From Entamoeba invadens IP1 (Eukaryota; Evosea; Mastigamoebida; Endamoebidae), in contig NW_004440426.1 in the NCBI RefSeq assembly GCF_000330505.1, positions 975,389-1,039,388 on the forward strand: a stretch of DNA of 64,000 nucleotides. Direction: 5' to 3'. The number at the start of each line of letters is the position of its first letter. Within the stretch, counting starts at the first letter, position 1. The notes beneath the pieces are model-generated. The model made no database searches. It was not told the origin of the DNA and worked only from the letters and a program-made list of their open reading frames with translations. Positions 54,137 through 64,000 of this stretch are shown piece after piece. The position numbers and the translations under genes were made by a program.

Positions 54137-54948
54137 CGCAAAGAAAGTTTTGTGAATTATTATTCGATTTAATTTTTGGGGGTTTCTAATTTGAAACTTA
54201 GTTCAGTTTCTTCATATCACACTAATTAACAATTCATCAAATCATATCTTATATACACGACATTGGATTATTAATACATTCTATTGGAAATGGAATAATA
54301 AATAAGGAAGGATTTTCAAATAGTATTTCTTTGAAAGTAATTGGAATAGACTGGTAGTATCACTTCATAACCCTTATTATCAATTGTTGTCAATACTATT
54401 TACTGTACTATTATTAATTAATAATTTGCATTTATTCTCAATATTTTTTTTATTTTTTTTTAATTGGTTGATATTTGTTGTACTATTTTTATAGTTTATT
54501 TTTACATTATTTTTATCAAAAACAACACTAAAGGTAGTAACAAAAGTTGTTTCTGTTTTTATTCAAATTTTTGATAAAAATTACTATTTTACTAATTATT
54601 TAAATTATAGTTTGTGTATTTATTAAAAAAAGTACAACGTTGGGAATAGGACAAATTAATTCAACAAACCTAAGTGTAACTGTGATTATAAAAATAATTA
54701 AACATTGTTAATTATATAAAATTAAATAATAAATAAACCAAAATAAAACTAGTCCAAACCACAAAAAAACCTCAAAGTTGAATAAGAAAGTGAAACCGTA
54801 TAAGTTACACATTCTTCTTATTTTAATGAAAACAAAAAGCTATAATTATATTATAATAAAATTATAGACATGCTATAAAAAGTGGTCTATTTTAGTTGAG
54901 CCACAAACCCATAATTATAGCAGGGGAACTCAACTGAAAACATTTAAT
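54137..54948. other. AT-rich divergent promoter region
   Basis: Between divergently transcribed dehydrogenase and UMP-CMP kinase genes. AT-rich throughout, with no other gene recognised. Confidence 0.45.
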
Positions 54949-55536
54949 ATGTCACTCGCAGAAAAACACGTCATCTTTTTCTTAGGAGGACCGGGAGCTG
55001 GAAAAGGAACACAATGCGAGAAATTGGTGAGCAAATACCCCATCACACATCTTTCCGCGGGTGACCTTCTTCGTGCAGAAATGGCGCGCGAGGGTTCTGA
55101 ATTTGGCGAGTTGATTGACACCCTTATCAAGGAGGGAAAGATCGTTCCATCACACATCACTGTCTCCCTTTTGTTGAACGCCATGAAGAACGACACACAC
55201 AAAGTCTTTTTGATCGACGGGTTCCCACGTAATGAAGAAAATAAATCTTCGTGGTATGCCCAAGCTGACAAGGCTGGCATCGATTCAGCCCTTTGTGTTT
55301 GCCTTGATGTAAAAGAGGAGACTATGAAAGCAAGAATTCTGAAGAGAGCAGTCGACTCGGGAAGAACTGATGACAATATGGAGTCGATGATCAAAAGATT
55401 CAGAACATTCAAAGAAGAGACCTGCCCCGTCATCGATTACTTCCAATCAATCGGAAAGCTCCTCAGAGTCGAGGGTGAAGGAACAGTTGATGAGATCTTC
55501 GCAACCATTGACTCTAAAGTCTCAAAGTTCTTCTAA
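54949..55536 (+). CDS. UMP-CMP kinase
   Basis: Phosphorylates UMP and CMP (and dCMP) with ATP in pyrimidine metabolism; a cytosolic enzyme. The 195-residue length is right for the short-lid subgroup. Motifs: P-loop GGPGAGKGTQ (13-22, with K19), HLSAGDLLRAE (nucleotide-monophosphate site), DGFPRNEEN and the lid SGRTDDNMESMIKRFRTF, where the short lid and DDN mark the UMP/CMP kinase branch against adenylate kinase. Catalytic arginines are kept. Codon use is biased toward GTC, AAG, CTT and similar favoured codons, hinting at good expression. Confidence 0.88.
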   Translation: MSLAEKHVIFFLGGPGAGKGTQCEKLVSKYPITHLSAGDLLRAEMAREGSEFGELIDTLIKEGKIVPSHITVSLLLNAMKNDTHKVFLIDGFPRNEENKSSWYAQADKAGIDSALCVCLDVKEETMKARILKRAVDSGRTDDNMESMIKRFRTFKEETCPVIDYFQSIGKLLRVEGEGTVDEIFATIDSKVSKFF

Positions 55537-57065
55537 ATAAGAGTTTTGTCTGTCCGTTGGTTTGTCATTATACTACTAACTATAATATAGTTAAATTTAT
55601 AATAGTTTTAATGTCAAATACTATAATTCTTTTATTATTCATATTACTATTAATAATAATAAAATTTACTAAATATAAACGGAGCGAGGTTGGTTCAGAA
55701 ACTATTAAGAAAATTTCGCTGTTTTTATTTTCTAATTTCCATTTGAAAATTTTTTAATTAGAGTCAGTCAGTTAACGTTGTTCACTCCCCAAACGTTGTT
55801 TTTTTAGTGTTATATTTTTAGAACAATAGAAAGTTCCTTCAATAAAAGAAACTATCGGCAAATAACAATAATGTTTACCATGTTAAAGTTTATTTTTTAG
55901 CAATTCCCGCTTTAAAACAAATTAAAAGAGTTAAAAAAAAGAAATAATTGAATTAAAGCAACTCCAAAACAAAAAACGTCAACCCTAATAATCCCACATT
56001 TTGGTTATAATTTAACTCTATTATTTATCTTCCTTTTATTTACAAAAACATATGTTCAGAAAAGATAAAAAACAAAAAATTGGATGAGTAAATAAAATTA
56101 AAAAATAACACTTTTCAACACAAGTAAAACATAATTTTTATACTGAATAATTTACAAGCTTTTTGAACAACAAGAAAATGAAAATATAACATCAAGTTTA
56201 TTTAATTATATGTTTGAACATATCAGGGACTCTGGTATGCTTTAATATAAATCTTTTCAACTCACAAAAAAAAATTCATTGATTCAAAGCTTTTTGTAAT
56301 GATACCGTCTAAAGAGCCTAGCATTACAATGCTTCGTCTTATTGAAAGCATTAAACAAACGATAAAACAATTACATTTTTTTTTTCAAAAATATAGTAAC
56401 AAAAAAAAAACACAAACACATTAAACATACTAAATTACAATTCAAGTGTTCAGCCTTTATTGTGATTACTAAAACCAAGCGTTTTCAAAAAGCACTTGAC
56501 TCTTGTAATTCTATATTCAAATAATGTTGCCAAAAGGCATTTATGAGCCGTGTTAAAAGCTCACAATGTTTAAAATTTTTTAAATTTTTTTTACTTGGTC
56601 TTATTACAAAAAAAAATCAGAGCTTTTAAATTCAACAACTGATAGTTTTCATTTATAAGTATTTTATAGTTAAAATATAGTTTCTAATGGATTTTTAAAC
56701 TTTTATTATTTTCTTCATAAAAAATATAACGGAAATAAATAAGATAATAAATGAATAAAACTTGCAGTAAAATGTATTGGAGTTGAATTTAAATCCGTTA
56801 AAATACTTGGTGTATCAATTGAACGATAAATAACAATATTATAACATTCTATACAAAACTATAAATTATACTATAAAAACCCTTGAAAAAATACAGACTT
56901 ATCATTAGGAAAAAAGAGTGAATAACATAGCCAACATAACACTTAAAGTTTTACCTTGATTTTAGAGAACTTAAAGGTTATCTTTGAACTAAAAAAATAA
57001 AAGATGTTTGTTCTTTGTATTAAATTGAATTGAATTGGGTTGAATTGGAAATATATATTAACAAA

Positions 57066-57245
57066 CTAGAGGCGACTAAGTGCTGCAACGACCTGACGGA
57101 GCGCCTTCTGCATTTCCACCGCAGCAAGTGGAAACCAGCCAACTTTCGCCGATTGAACGGTCTCAACTTGAGACCGTCATTTTGGCATGGTTTCCGGGGT
57201 GTTTGTTGATTTCGGCAAGAAACGTGAAGATCTTGAAATTAAATG
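57066..57245 (-). pseudogene. GC-richer coding-like fragment inside the element
   Basis: Minus-strand reading gives two adjoining coding-like pieces in different frames: IFTFLAEINKHPGNHAKMTV, then VETVQSAKVGWFPLAAVEMQ followed by KALRQVVAALSRL and a stop at 57066. The frame change falls in the palindrome at 57157-57177. A 72-codon plus-strand ORF overlaps, so the strand is not certain. No family recognised. It could be a captured host-gene fragment. Confidence 0.35.
57157..57177. repeat. Near-perfect palindrome (10-bp arms, one-base centre)
   Basis: Arms ACGGTCTCAA and TTGAGACCGT surround a single C at 57167. It lies in the GC-richer insert and coincides with the frame break of the minus-strand coding-like fragment. 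Confidence 0.95.
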
Positions 57246-57436
57246 ATTTTGTTGGTTTTATGTTCGTTTTGATTTGGAAAAAGAAAAACATAATATGAAA
57301 AAGAAAATGTTATTGGTATGTTTATTATTGTTTTATTTTAATATTTATATTTTTTTGTAGAAGATTTAGCCGTTATTTAGAAGATTCTGAGGTGAACAAC
57401 GTTTGGGGACTGAACAACGTTATCCGACTGACTCTA

Positions 57437-58068
57437 TTCTATGAATCTAATGGTAATAACAAACTTGATTTGTCATTTTTTTAAACGAATTAAATTTATC
57501 AATTGTCAATTTCACAATAGTGAAACAAAAAAGATTTTTAATCCATTGTTTTTACATTCCATTGAATTTTTGGCGATTTTTTACCCAATTTAATAACGTC
57601 ATTTGTCCTGATTTTTTTAGTTTTAAAAATAGAAACCATACAATCTAGTAAAAATGTATTTAAAAATCAAGTTGAATCAAAATAATTGAATCGATTTTTG
57701 GTTTCCATTTTTATGTAATAATCCCGGAAAATAGACATTTTTAAACGGCATTTAAATATGATTAGAAATTGTGAAATTATTGTTATTTGAGGATTTTTCT
57801 TGTATATTACCGTGCAAATTGAAAAACTATTATTTTGGTTTTAATTTTATTTTGAATGAATCAGTCTATTTATAAAACACATCAAATGTTTGAAGCGTTT
57901 TATAAATAAATTGTTTTTCTTTTGAATAATACAACCAATTTAGATAGAAAATCGAAAAAAAGCATAAAAACAGTCAATTTACAAAGAAAAGAAGTTAAAA
58001 AATGATGCCACTGCATTCTTGTTTGATACCATTTCAACAATTTCAGGTGAACTGATAAACTCAATACA
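57437..58068. other. AT-rich spacer
   Basis: Between the inverted-repeat element and the secreted protein gene. AT-rich; no gene recognised. Confidence 0.45.
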
Positions 58069-59536
58069 ATGGTTTATCAAATTGAACGAATAGTATTTGC
58101 TATACTTTTTGTTGTGTTGTTTCAAGTGGTGTGTTCACAGAATACAAAGAACCAAAAAACTATGGACATATGTATTGTTAATAAGAAGGCAGTGGATACT
58201 GAAGGTATTATACCCACCGCATTATATACAGTCAATAGAGGTTTTATGTACGAATTAAGTTTGTTTTGTTACTACAACTTTTCATGTTATTTAAAGTTTT
58301 TACCCATTTTTCTATTGTGTAATAACAGTTTAGAAAAAGATGGCAAATTTTGCTATTATTATGTCTCAACAAAATACGCAAATTCATCGCGGTGTTTTGA
58401 CGAGCAATACATCTGGACGGGTATTGACGATTTTAAGACGACTGGTGTCAATCTTCTTCCTGATGAACACACATTACAACAGATGAAAGACCAACAAAAG
58501 ATCATTCTTTTTGAGCCAGGGCAGTTGATGAGTGAAATAGTTGAATCTGCAATTAACTGGGATTTATTTAATGAATATACCCCAGACAATACCGTTATTA
58601 AATTCAGTCAAATTGGAAGAGAATATAAATTGATCATCTCGGAAGCCAAACAACTCGTAGCGATGATTGGGATGGTGGTTGACTATGGAAAAGGCAAAAC
58701 AGGAAGTACACTCTTCTGTTATATCAATGATGCTATTCACACAGTGTACGTCAAATATGACTTGGCTGATACGTCTTTCCTCTCGTTGATATCAGAGACA
58801 AACATGTATAGAGTATCTACCATGGACAATTCGATGATAATTGGCAATCCACAAGCGCGCAATGATTTGACAAAGAACATCAATCAAAACTTATATATGA
58901 TGCACTTAGTTGACAAACCTGAAGTCCCACAATTTCCTGTGACAGTCACGGCTCCTTATTTTGTCCCCCCACAAAAGCAGAATCTTTTTGGTGTAGGTGA
59001 GGCGGTGGAATTGTCAGAGAAGTACATGTTATATTCGGACCCCAAATCCGATCGAGGCGTAGTGTATGCATCTCGTTGGTTTGGTGGCGATAAACTGGAT
59101 TTCCGAGCGACACTCAATCCATTCCCAAGGTTTGTTTCAAGACTTCAAATTAGTTTCTATAGAATTAACAATAAGGTGGGGAAATTACCAGAACTTTGGC
59201 AAGTTCATGTCTGCTGTGAAGTCGAGTGCAACAACAACTGAATTATATGTAGCAGCTCCAACAGCGTGGGTCCACGATGATATCCGAAAGGCTTCGACTG
59301 AAGGGAGAGGAACAACTGAATACATTGGGATTATCTATCACTTCCAAATTGAAGATGATGTTGGATGTGAAGCAAAGACATATTATTTCGTTCAGTCGGA
59401 CAAAGAAAAGGGGGGTATATTCAACTCAACAATTCATACAATGTTAAAGGTAAACAGTGATATCATCGTCACCCTTGAGAATTACGACGGAGTTTATAAA
59501 GTGCAATGCGACGATGTTTTCAAACTGCATTTGTAA
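58069..59536 (+). CDS. Secreted protein of unknown function, frameshifted near its 3' end
   Basis: Starts MVYQIERIVFAILFVVLFQ...CSQ, a signal peptide, so it probably enters the secretory route. The first frame runs to a stop at 59241. From about 59170 a second frame carries coding-like sequence (FMSAVKSSATTTELYVAAPT, GTTEYIGIIYHFQIEDDVG) to 59536, so the true product likely spans both, about 489 residues, with one base lost or gained in 59165-59205. The N-terminal part has Cys/Tyr-rich stretches and a long hydrophobic segment near residue 65-85; the middle is beta-rich. No family recognised. Whether the shift is error or a dead gene is open. Its 3' end converges with the VPS35-like gene 32 bp away. 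Confidence 0.55.
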
Positions 59537-59568
59537 TTCGTTGTGTATTTCTTTTTCAGTTCACACAC

Positions 59569-61692
59569 TTAAAAACAACAACTTAAAGCGTTCAATTCAG
59601 TCAAAGCTGCTTTTGCGTTAAGAAACGCGTTTTTGACTTGTTGTGGGAAGATGTCGTTCAGACCTTCTTGCGCAATGGCAACCATTTTTGTCGTAAACTC
59701 TTTGTCACTAAATCCAACCCTCTTCACACACCACACTAAGTGATTGATCGCTTCAACCCTAAATCGCTCCGCACACTCCATTTCACAATTCTTGGCAGTT
59801 TCCATCACATCTATTATAATCTTTTTGATCTCCTCGTCAGACCCACTCTTCAGTAAATGAACGACTTGTAACAACTCTTTGCACTTCCTTGGACGATTGA
59901 TGATCGACTTCGCATACTTCTGTAACATGTTGACTAAGTCAAGATAATCACCTCTCTGTGTCATCAAACTCGTCGCACCAATGATCTTCTCAAGACACTC
60001 CGCTCGCAAGAAGTCGTCACTAAGCATTTCCATCTGCGACAAGGCAACTTCATAGAAATAAATGGAGTGCTTGTACGACACACTCTCCCCAGCTAAGACC
60101 ATTTCCATAGACAACCCAACCGCAGAGGAGACGTCTTTACTCATCAAGCATTGCACACGACTCAAAAGTCTTTGAAACAACACGTATTTCTCCGAGTCCG
60201 AATGCGCTTTTTTGACTAATCGGAGTTCGGCCTCGGCCGCAGATTTCAACGCAATTTCACCAAGAGCCAAGTCAATGTGTGTGTCGATCAATTTGAGTGT
60301 CAGAGGAACTACTCCCATGTTTCCAATGGTAATTCTTGAGAACACAGAGAGCCCCAGTGAGAGGTCATTCATACCGTCAACATCGTTCAAATCCGGGTGT
60401 AACATCGGTTTCACCAAATCTAATATGTACTCTGCGTCTTTAAATGATTTGAGGAAGAGGTACTGCTTTTGGAGATTCTCTATAATCATTCGAGAGATCT
60501 TCTTCTTGTTGGGTTCGGACAATTTCTCGACTAAATTTGTCATCATGGTTGTCCTCAGCACATTCATCAAAGGCATCTTCTTCATTGCTAATTCAAGAGA
60601 ACTACAAATGTGGAATTGCACAGACGTCGGCGCCGGAATACTCCCCGCAATGATGTCAAGAGCAGCGAATGTGTCTCCCGTGTATTTACAGACCATTTCT
60701 GCGTTCACCCAACTGAGTACTGTTTTATATAAAGACACCACTAACAGCGCGGCATCGTTTGCAGGAGTTAGTGCAGACTGGACGTTCGCAACGATTTTCG
60801 AACGCATCAAATTGATCACGTCGTAATGTTCCTCTGGCGGAAGTGTCGCCAATTTGTCGATGAAGGGTCCCAAACACATTTTCAAGTCGACGTCGCATTG
60901 TGGTGCGGTCAACGTCGTGATGATCTCTGGCATACAAACCAACTGTAAATTGAGTTGAAACGTCTGTGTGAGGATAAGGAAGAAAAATTCCGTTGCTGTT
61001 TTGTGTGCACTCACCAATGCGGGGTGGAGTGTTTTCATAATCGATCTGAAGAGCGGCGGAGTAATTCCAATGGTCGACAGAAGTCTCAATGGCCTCAACG
61101 CAATTGAACATAATGGTGCAGTGTGGTCCGATGGGATTCTGTCGTTCGACAACACTAAGGACACGGCAGCAAGTGACAATGGAATATGAGCGAGTAAATA
61201 TTGTACTGTGAGCACTTCATTATCCTTATATATCTCCACAGAAAGCTCGAACAGATGATTTAAGATGAAGAGTCTGAATAGAGGGACACTCACCGTTTTA
61301 ACAACCATTAACAAAGCGCTGAGTGTTCGATTGGGGCAGTGGAGTTCTTTATGGACCGAAGCTATACAAATATTTATAAACAAGTACGTCCGCACAACGG
61401 CGTCTGGGATCGACAAGACAATTGAAGAGATGATGTCTAAGTCCGTTTTGGTTGTCTGGAGATATTTCTGGAAGAGGTCGAGAAATGGGGAACACGTCAA
61501 ATAAATTTGGTGGTATTGTAAAGACGGGTATTTCACAGAGAGTGGAAGGAGTATCTTTTGAAGGGAGGCGATGATCTCCGAAAAGTTGTTTGACTCAATT
61601 TGTTGTGGAAGTGCCTTAGACGCCGACAAAATCGTCGATAAAGTCACTTCGATGGGTGGAATACCCGGTTGTTTGTTTCCCTTCCGGCTCAT
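59569..61692 (-). CDS. VPS35-like alpha-solenoid protein
   Basis: A 707-residue helical-repeat protein without catalytic motifs. A region near residues 90-150 (IPDAVVRTYLFINICIASVH, then VSVPLFRLFILNHLFE) resembles the conserved helices of VPS35 (retromer) and of VPS35L (retriever), where a PL-x-R/V-LF-x-N/A-x-L segment contacts VPS26. The C-terminal half is paired helices (YKHSIYFYEVALSQMEMLSDD, LVNMLQKYAK), also as in VPS35. Identity is low, and I cannot choose between retromer, retriever or another solenoid. If right, it acts in endosomal cargo recycling, linked to pathways of the Rab and Fab1 genes above. Confidence 0.4.
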   Translation of the reverse strand: MSRKGNKQPGIPPIEVTLSTILSASKALPQQIESNNFSEIIASLQKILLPLSVKYPSLQYHQIYLTCSPFLDLFQKYLQTTKTDLDIISSIVLSIPDAVVRTYLFINICIASVHKELHCPNRTLSALLMVVKTVSVPLFRLFILNHLFELSVEIYKDNEVLTVQYLLAHIPLSLAAVSLVLSNDRIPSDHTAPLCSIALRPLRLLSTIGITPPLFRSIMKTLHPALVSAHKTATEFFFLILTQTFQLNLQLVCMPEIITTLTAPQCDVDLKMCLGPFIDKLATLPPEEHYDVINLMRSKIVANVQSALTPANDAALLVVSLYKTVLSWVNAEMVCKYTGDTFAALDIIAGSIPAPTSVQFHICSSLELAMKKMPLMNVLRTTMMTNLVEKLSEPNKKKISRMIIENLQKQYLFLKSFKDAEYILDLVKPMLHPDLNDVDGMNDLSLGLSVFSRITIGNMGVVPLTLKLIDTHIDLALGEIALKSAAEAELRLVKKAHSDSEKYVLFQRLLSRVQCLMSKDVSSAVGLSMEMVLAGESVSYKHSIYFYEVALSQMEMLSDDFLRAECLEKIIGATSLMTQRGDYLDLVNMLQKYAKSIINRPRKCKELLQVVHLLKSGSDEEIKKIIIDVMETAKNCEMECAERFRVEAINHLVWCVKRVGFSDKEFTTKMVAIAQEGLNDIFPQQVKNAFLNAKAALTELNALSCCF

Positions 61693-61878
61693 TTGCTATT
61701 TGAAGTTCGATTTTTTCTTATTGGTTCTATCCCAAGAATTATTTTCTTAGTCCTTTTGAGTAGCACGTGTCAATTAATTTCAATAAGATATTTATTTATG
61801 TTTTACAGATTGCAATGAGTTTGACGACAACATGACCATCACACAAAAAGTTCATTTAAACAGAGAATATGTTGATTA

Positions 61879-62886
61879 TTACTTTAACCCAAGAGCCTCC
61901 AAACCAGGAAGTTTGTCCGTAACTGTGGGAATCACGTCTACTATTGGGACAACCGAATAATACGTTTGTCCCAGTTGCCCATTTTCATCAGTGTATGCAT
62001 ATACATATTGTAATGTTTGTAACTGTTCTTGGGCCAAATATTCATTGAAGCATAACTGACTTTGAAAAACACTGTCGCTCTGATTGATTGGAAGTGTGCT
62101 CTCTTGCATTAAATTGACTTGGGTAATGTCATCCTCTTTTTTTATTTGGGTGTCGTCTTCATTGGTCGAGTGAAGGGGCGATGACGACTGAGAGTTCTTG
62201 TCCTCGGACTCATTAACACCTTCGTTTTGTTCTTCCTTCACTTCAATGAGTGAGAAGTTTGTGATGTACTCTTTGACTTGTGTTGGAAGAAGCGTTGACA
62301 CTTCAAAGAATTTCATGACGTGTTCCATCCCAAACTTAATTGGACTTTCCCGTTTAATATTAGCAGTGTTGAAAACAGCTCTGAACGAAGAGTTGAGGAG
62401 TCGTCCCATGTCTGAAATGGCTTTTGAAGTTAAGTTAATGCCATTTCCCACGATCGAGTTGATCCGGTTCATTTTGAGGATGATGCTGGTGCCCCGTGTT
62501 TTTCGGTAAGTGAGTGTGTAGTTCAAGCGCAGAAGAATTTCAGACATGAAATTGTTTGTCGCTGAAATTGCGTTCCTCTTCTCATATTTCGACTTGTCTT
62601 TTTTTGAGTCAGGGATTGCTTTGTTGGAGTCTTTCACTATTTTGGCGATTATCTCCTGGAAATCCACAGTCACATTTTGTGAAGGAAAGTGGATCTGCGA
62701 AATTGTATAAAAAATGGCGTCTTTGGAAGTTTCTTTGTTGGTGTGTGTTTTACGAGGTTTAAGTAATGTGAACTCAACACCATGACGAATAAGCAATGAT
62801 ATACATAAAGCCTCCTGTTCACCCTCAAAGGATGTGGATATACGCTTTGCTAAGGCAAGCTTGTTTGGCTCTTTTGTTTTCGTCAT
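61879..62886 (-). CDS. Unrecognised protein, paralogue of 4074-4793
   Basis: A 335-residue protein with the same two-module N-terminal half as the gene at 4074. Module 1: LLIRHGVEFTLLKP ... NVTVDFQEII. Module 2: LLRLNYTLTYRKTRGTSIIL followed by KMNRI and a helical block (LTSKAISDMGRLLNSSFR). It then adds a Ser/Asp/Glu-rich acidic stretch (about 225-260) and a Gln/Tyr/Pro-rich C-terminus. Acidic plus Gln-rich tails are common in transcription activators, so a nuclear role is possible, but no DNA-binding family is recognised. The start ATG 62886 is clear. No signal peptide or membrane segment. Confidence 0.7.
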   Translation of the reverse strand: MTKTKEPNKLALAKRISTSFEGEQEALCISLLIRHGVEFTLLKPRKTHTNKETSKDAIFYTISQIHFPSQNVTVDFQEIIAKIVKDSNKAIPDSKKDKSKYEKRNAISATNNFMSEILLRLNYTLTYRKTRGTSIILKMNRINSIVGNGINLTSKAISDMGRLLNSSFRAVFNTANIKRESPIKFGMEHVMKFFEVSTLLPTQVKEYITNFSLIEVKEEQNEGVNESEDKNSQSSSPLHSTNEDDTQIKKEDDITQVNLMQESTLPINQSDSVFQSQLCFNEYLAQEQLQTLQYVYAYTDENGQLGQTYYSVVPIVDVIPTVTDKLPGLEALGLK

Positions 62887-64000
62887 GATGATTAAAATAT
62901 TTCATAGTTCTTTTTTACTCCCACAAATTGAAAAAAGATGTTACCACATCTCTCTTTTGCGCTATGAGTTTATATATCCAAGTAGTCTTTTATTTATCTA
63001 TAAATTGAAGAATATTTAATAATTAATTGGCAGACAAACGGGAATTCGACCAAATAAATGTGATGTTTTATATTGAAGTTTGATGGAATTCTTTAGCTGC
63101 AATTTAAGACTGATAACACACTAAAAAACAATAAAATCATTTGATTTGACTAAATATTACACATCACACTATTAATCATTGTAAACTGTTGGAATATGAA
63201 AAAAAATTTAATTGTAATTAAAATAATAGCGGGTTTGGGATAACACAATGATATTTTTATTGTATAATACAAATTATAGTTTTTTTCTATAAAATCTACA
63301 ATAAAAACTCTTTATTCCAATTAAAAAATTATAAACAGCCAACTTGTGTCTTTTATATTGAAAAACAATAATATCAATCAGTTGGATATAAAATTATAAT
63401 CGTTTTTATAATACCAATAAGAAAATAATGCCAATGAGGTTTAGTTCATTTTATTAATTAATTAATTTTGAGTTTTATTCCAAAACTCAATTTTTCTATA
63501 AAAAATGAAAAACATTTCAATAAAAATACATTCAAACGAGAGTTATTTGGAACTTAATCCCAAATTTTGCATGTTTTATTTAATCATTGAAAAACATGAT
63601 AATTCAATCAATCACTGGGTAAAATAACTAAAAAGAAAACATTTTTAATATTTCGTTGTTATATTTTTTTAAAAACTAACAAAACATTTTAATAAAAATT
63701 ATTAAATTAATTAATTAATTTTTACATCAATGATTTATTTTATTTTTAGTCAATTTAAATTTAATAAGCATTCGTTATTAAATGCTGGGGATTTTATAAA
63801 CAACAGAAATAATAACTAATAACATAAAGACGTTTTCAACTTAACATCAACAACACTTGAACATTAACCGATTACAATTATTTATTGATAGTGTTTCATC
63901 AATCATCATAACAACTTAATTAACAATTTAAAAATTTTAACAAAGATATGACAGTACAGTCAATACTCTATCGGATTGGAATGATGGGAAAATAGTTTCT
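62887..64000. other. AT-rich terminal spacer
   Basis: About 1.1 kb to the right window edge; poly-A/T and AT tracts, no coding-like sequence or recognisable repeat. The next gene starts outside the window. Confidence 0.5.

Larger units (their letters stand above)
55761..57434. mobile_element. TA-flanked inverted-repeat element with GC-richer insert
   Basis: The left end after TA reads GAGTCAGTCAGTTAACGTTG; the right end read inward is GAGTCAGTCGGATAACGTTG. The match continues through TTCA-x-TCCCCAAACGTTGTT for about 40 bp. TA lies at both outer borders (55759-55760, 57435-57436). The 1674-bp interior is very AT-rich with no transposase, except for a GC-richer segment at about 57066-57245. 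The ends are related to those of the small element at 29045. It looks like a non-autonomous mariner/pogo-type element. Confidence 0.8.

Noticed and set aside
58293..58365. Intron inside the secreted protein (GTTTGT...CAG)
   Set aside because: Tested acceptors give an in-frame stop or the wrong phase; the frame is open across the segment as it stands.
1..64000. tRNA arrays, rRNA or defence islands
   Set aside because: I scanned for cloverleaf-like GC-rich blocks, rRNA-type sequence and spaced repeats and saw none; faint or short RNAs cannot be excluded without a covariance-model search.

Overview
The window looks like nuclear DNA of an Entamoeba species. My best guess is Entamoeba invadens, which is an inference. 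Evidence for the genus: compact genes with moderate GC set in very AT-rich spacers; short introns that nearly all open with GTTTGT and close with TAG, CAG or AAG; lean 5' leaders; and typical families (LRR proteins of the BspA kind, a TLDc protein, a Rho exchange factor, a CC-ended Rab). The preference for E. invadens rests on several Tc1/mariner-type DNA transposon remnants. One run of exactly 100 N (17793-17892) marks an assembly gap.

Layout. 1-8165: a membrane alpha/beta hydrolase (open at the left edge), a CDP-alcohol phosphotransferase, an unrecognised protein and an LRR-PP2C phosphatase. 8651-16288: a secreted coiled-coil protein, a SLC35F-like transporter, pantothenate kinase, a small TKL-like kinase and a small three-exon gene with no long ORF. 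17741-22663: a gapped gene, a short Fab1/PIKfyve-type lipid kinase and a nucleoplasmin-like protein. 23052-29588 is a transposon island: two decayed Tigger/pogo-type transposases, a DDE element with matched inverted ends and TA target sites, two MITE-like elements, a foldback repeat and an HSP70 pseudogene. 30474-44011: a second CDP-alcohol phosphotransferase, an NDP kinase-like protein, a frameshifted LRR gene, a frameshifted phosphate-type MFS transporter, an importin, the ribosome factor RPF1 and an IQ/DH/PH Rho exchange factor. 44610-55536: TLDc protein, EMG1/NEP1, RPA12, ARM/HEAT protein, Rab, EF-hand protein, a bacterial-type tartrate/malate dehydrogenase and UMP-CMP kinase. 55761-57434 is another TA-flanked inverted-repeat element with a GC-richer insert. 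58069-62886: a frameshifted secreted protein, a VPS35-like solenoid and a relative of the unrecognised protein at 4074.

The genes form no operon or single pathway. Themes are phospholipid and CoA metabolism (two CDP-alcohol phosphotransferases, pantothenate kinase, Fab1), nucleotide kinases, ribosome biogenesis (EMG1, RPF1, RPA12) and membrane traffic and signalling (Rab, VPS35-like, RhoGEF, PP2C, TKL). By joining exons at GTTTGT donors I rebuilt multi-exon models for LRR-PP2C, PanK, Fab1, importin, RPF1, RhoGEF, EMG1, RPA12, HEAT, Rab and the small gene at 15708. All are conceptual; none has transcript support here.

I found no defence system, CRISPR array, tRNA array or rRNA. The most novel material is the transposon set, a two-module protein family seen only as two paralogues, and perfect hairpins in and just upstream of the secreted coiled-coil gene.
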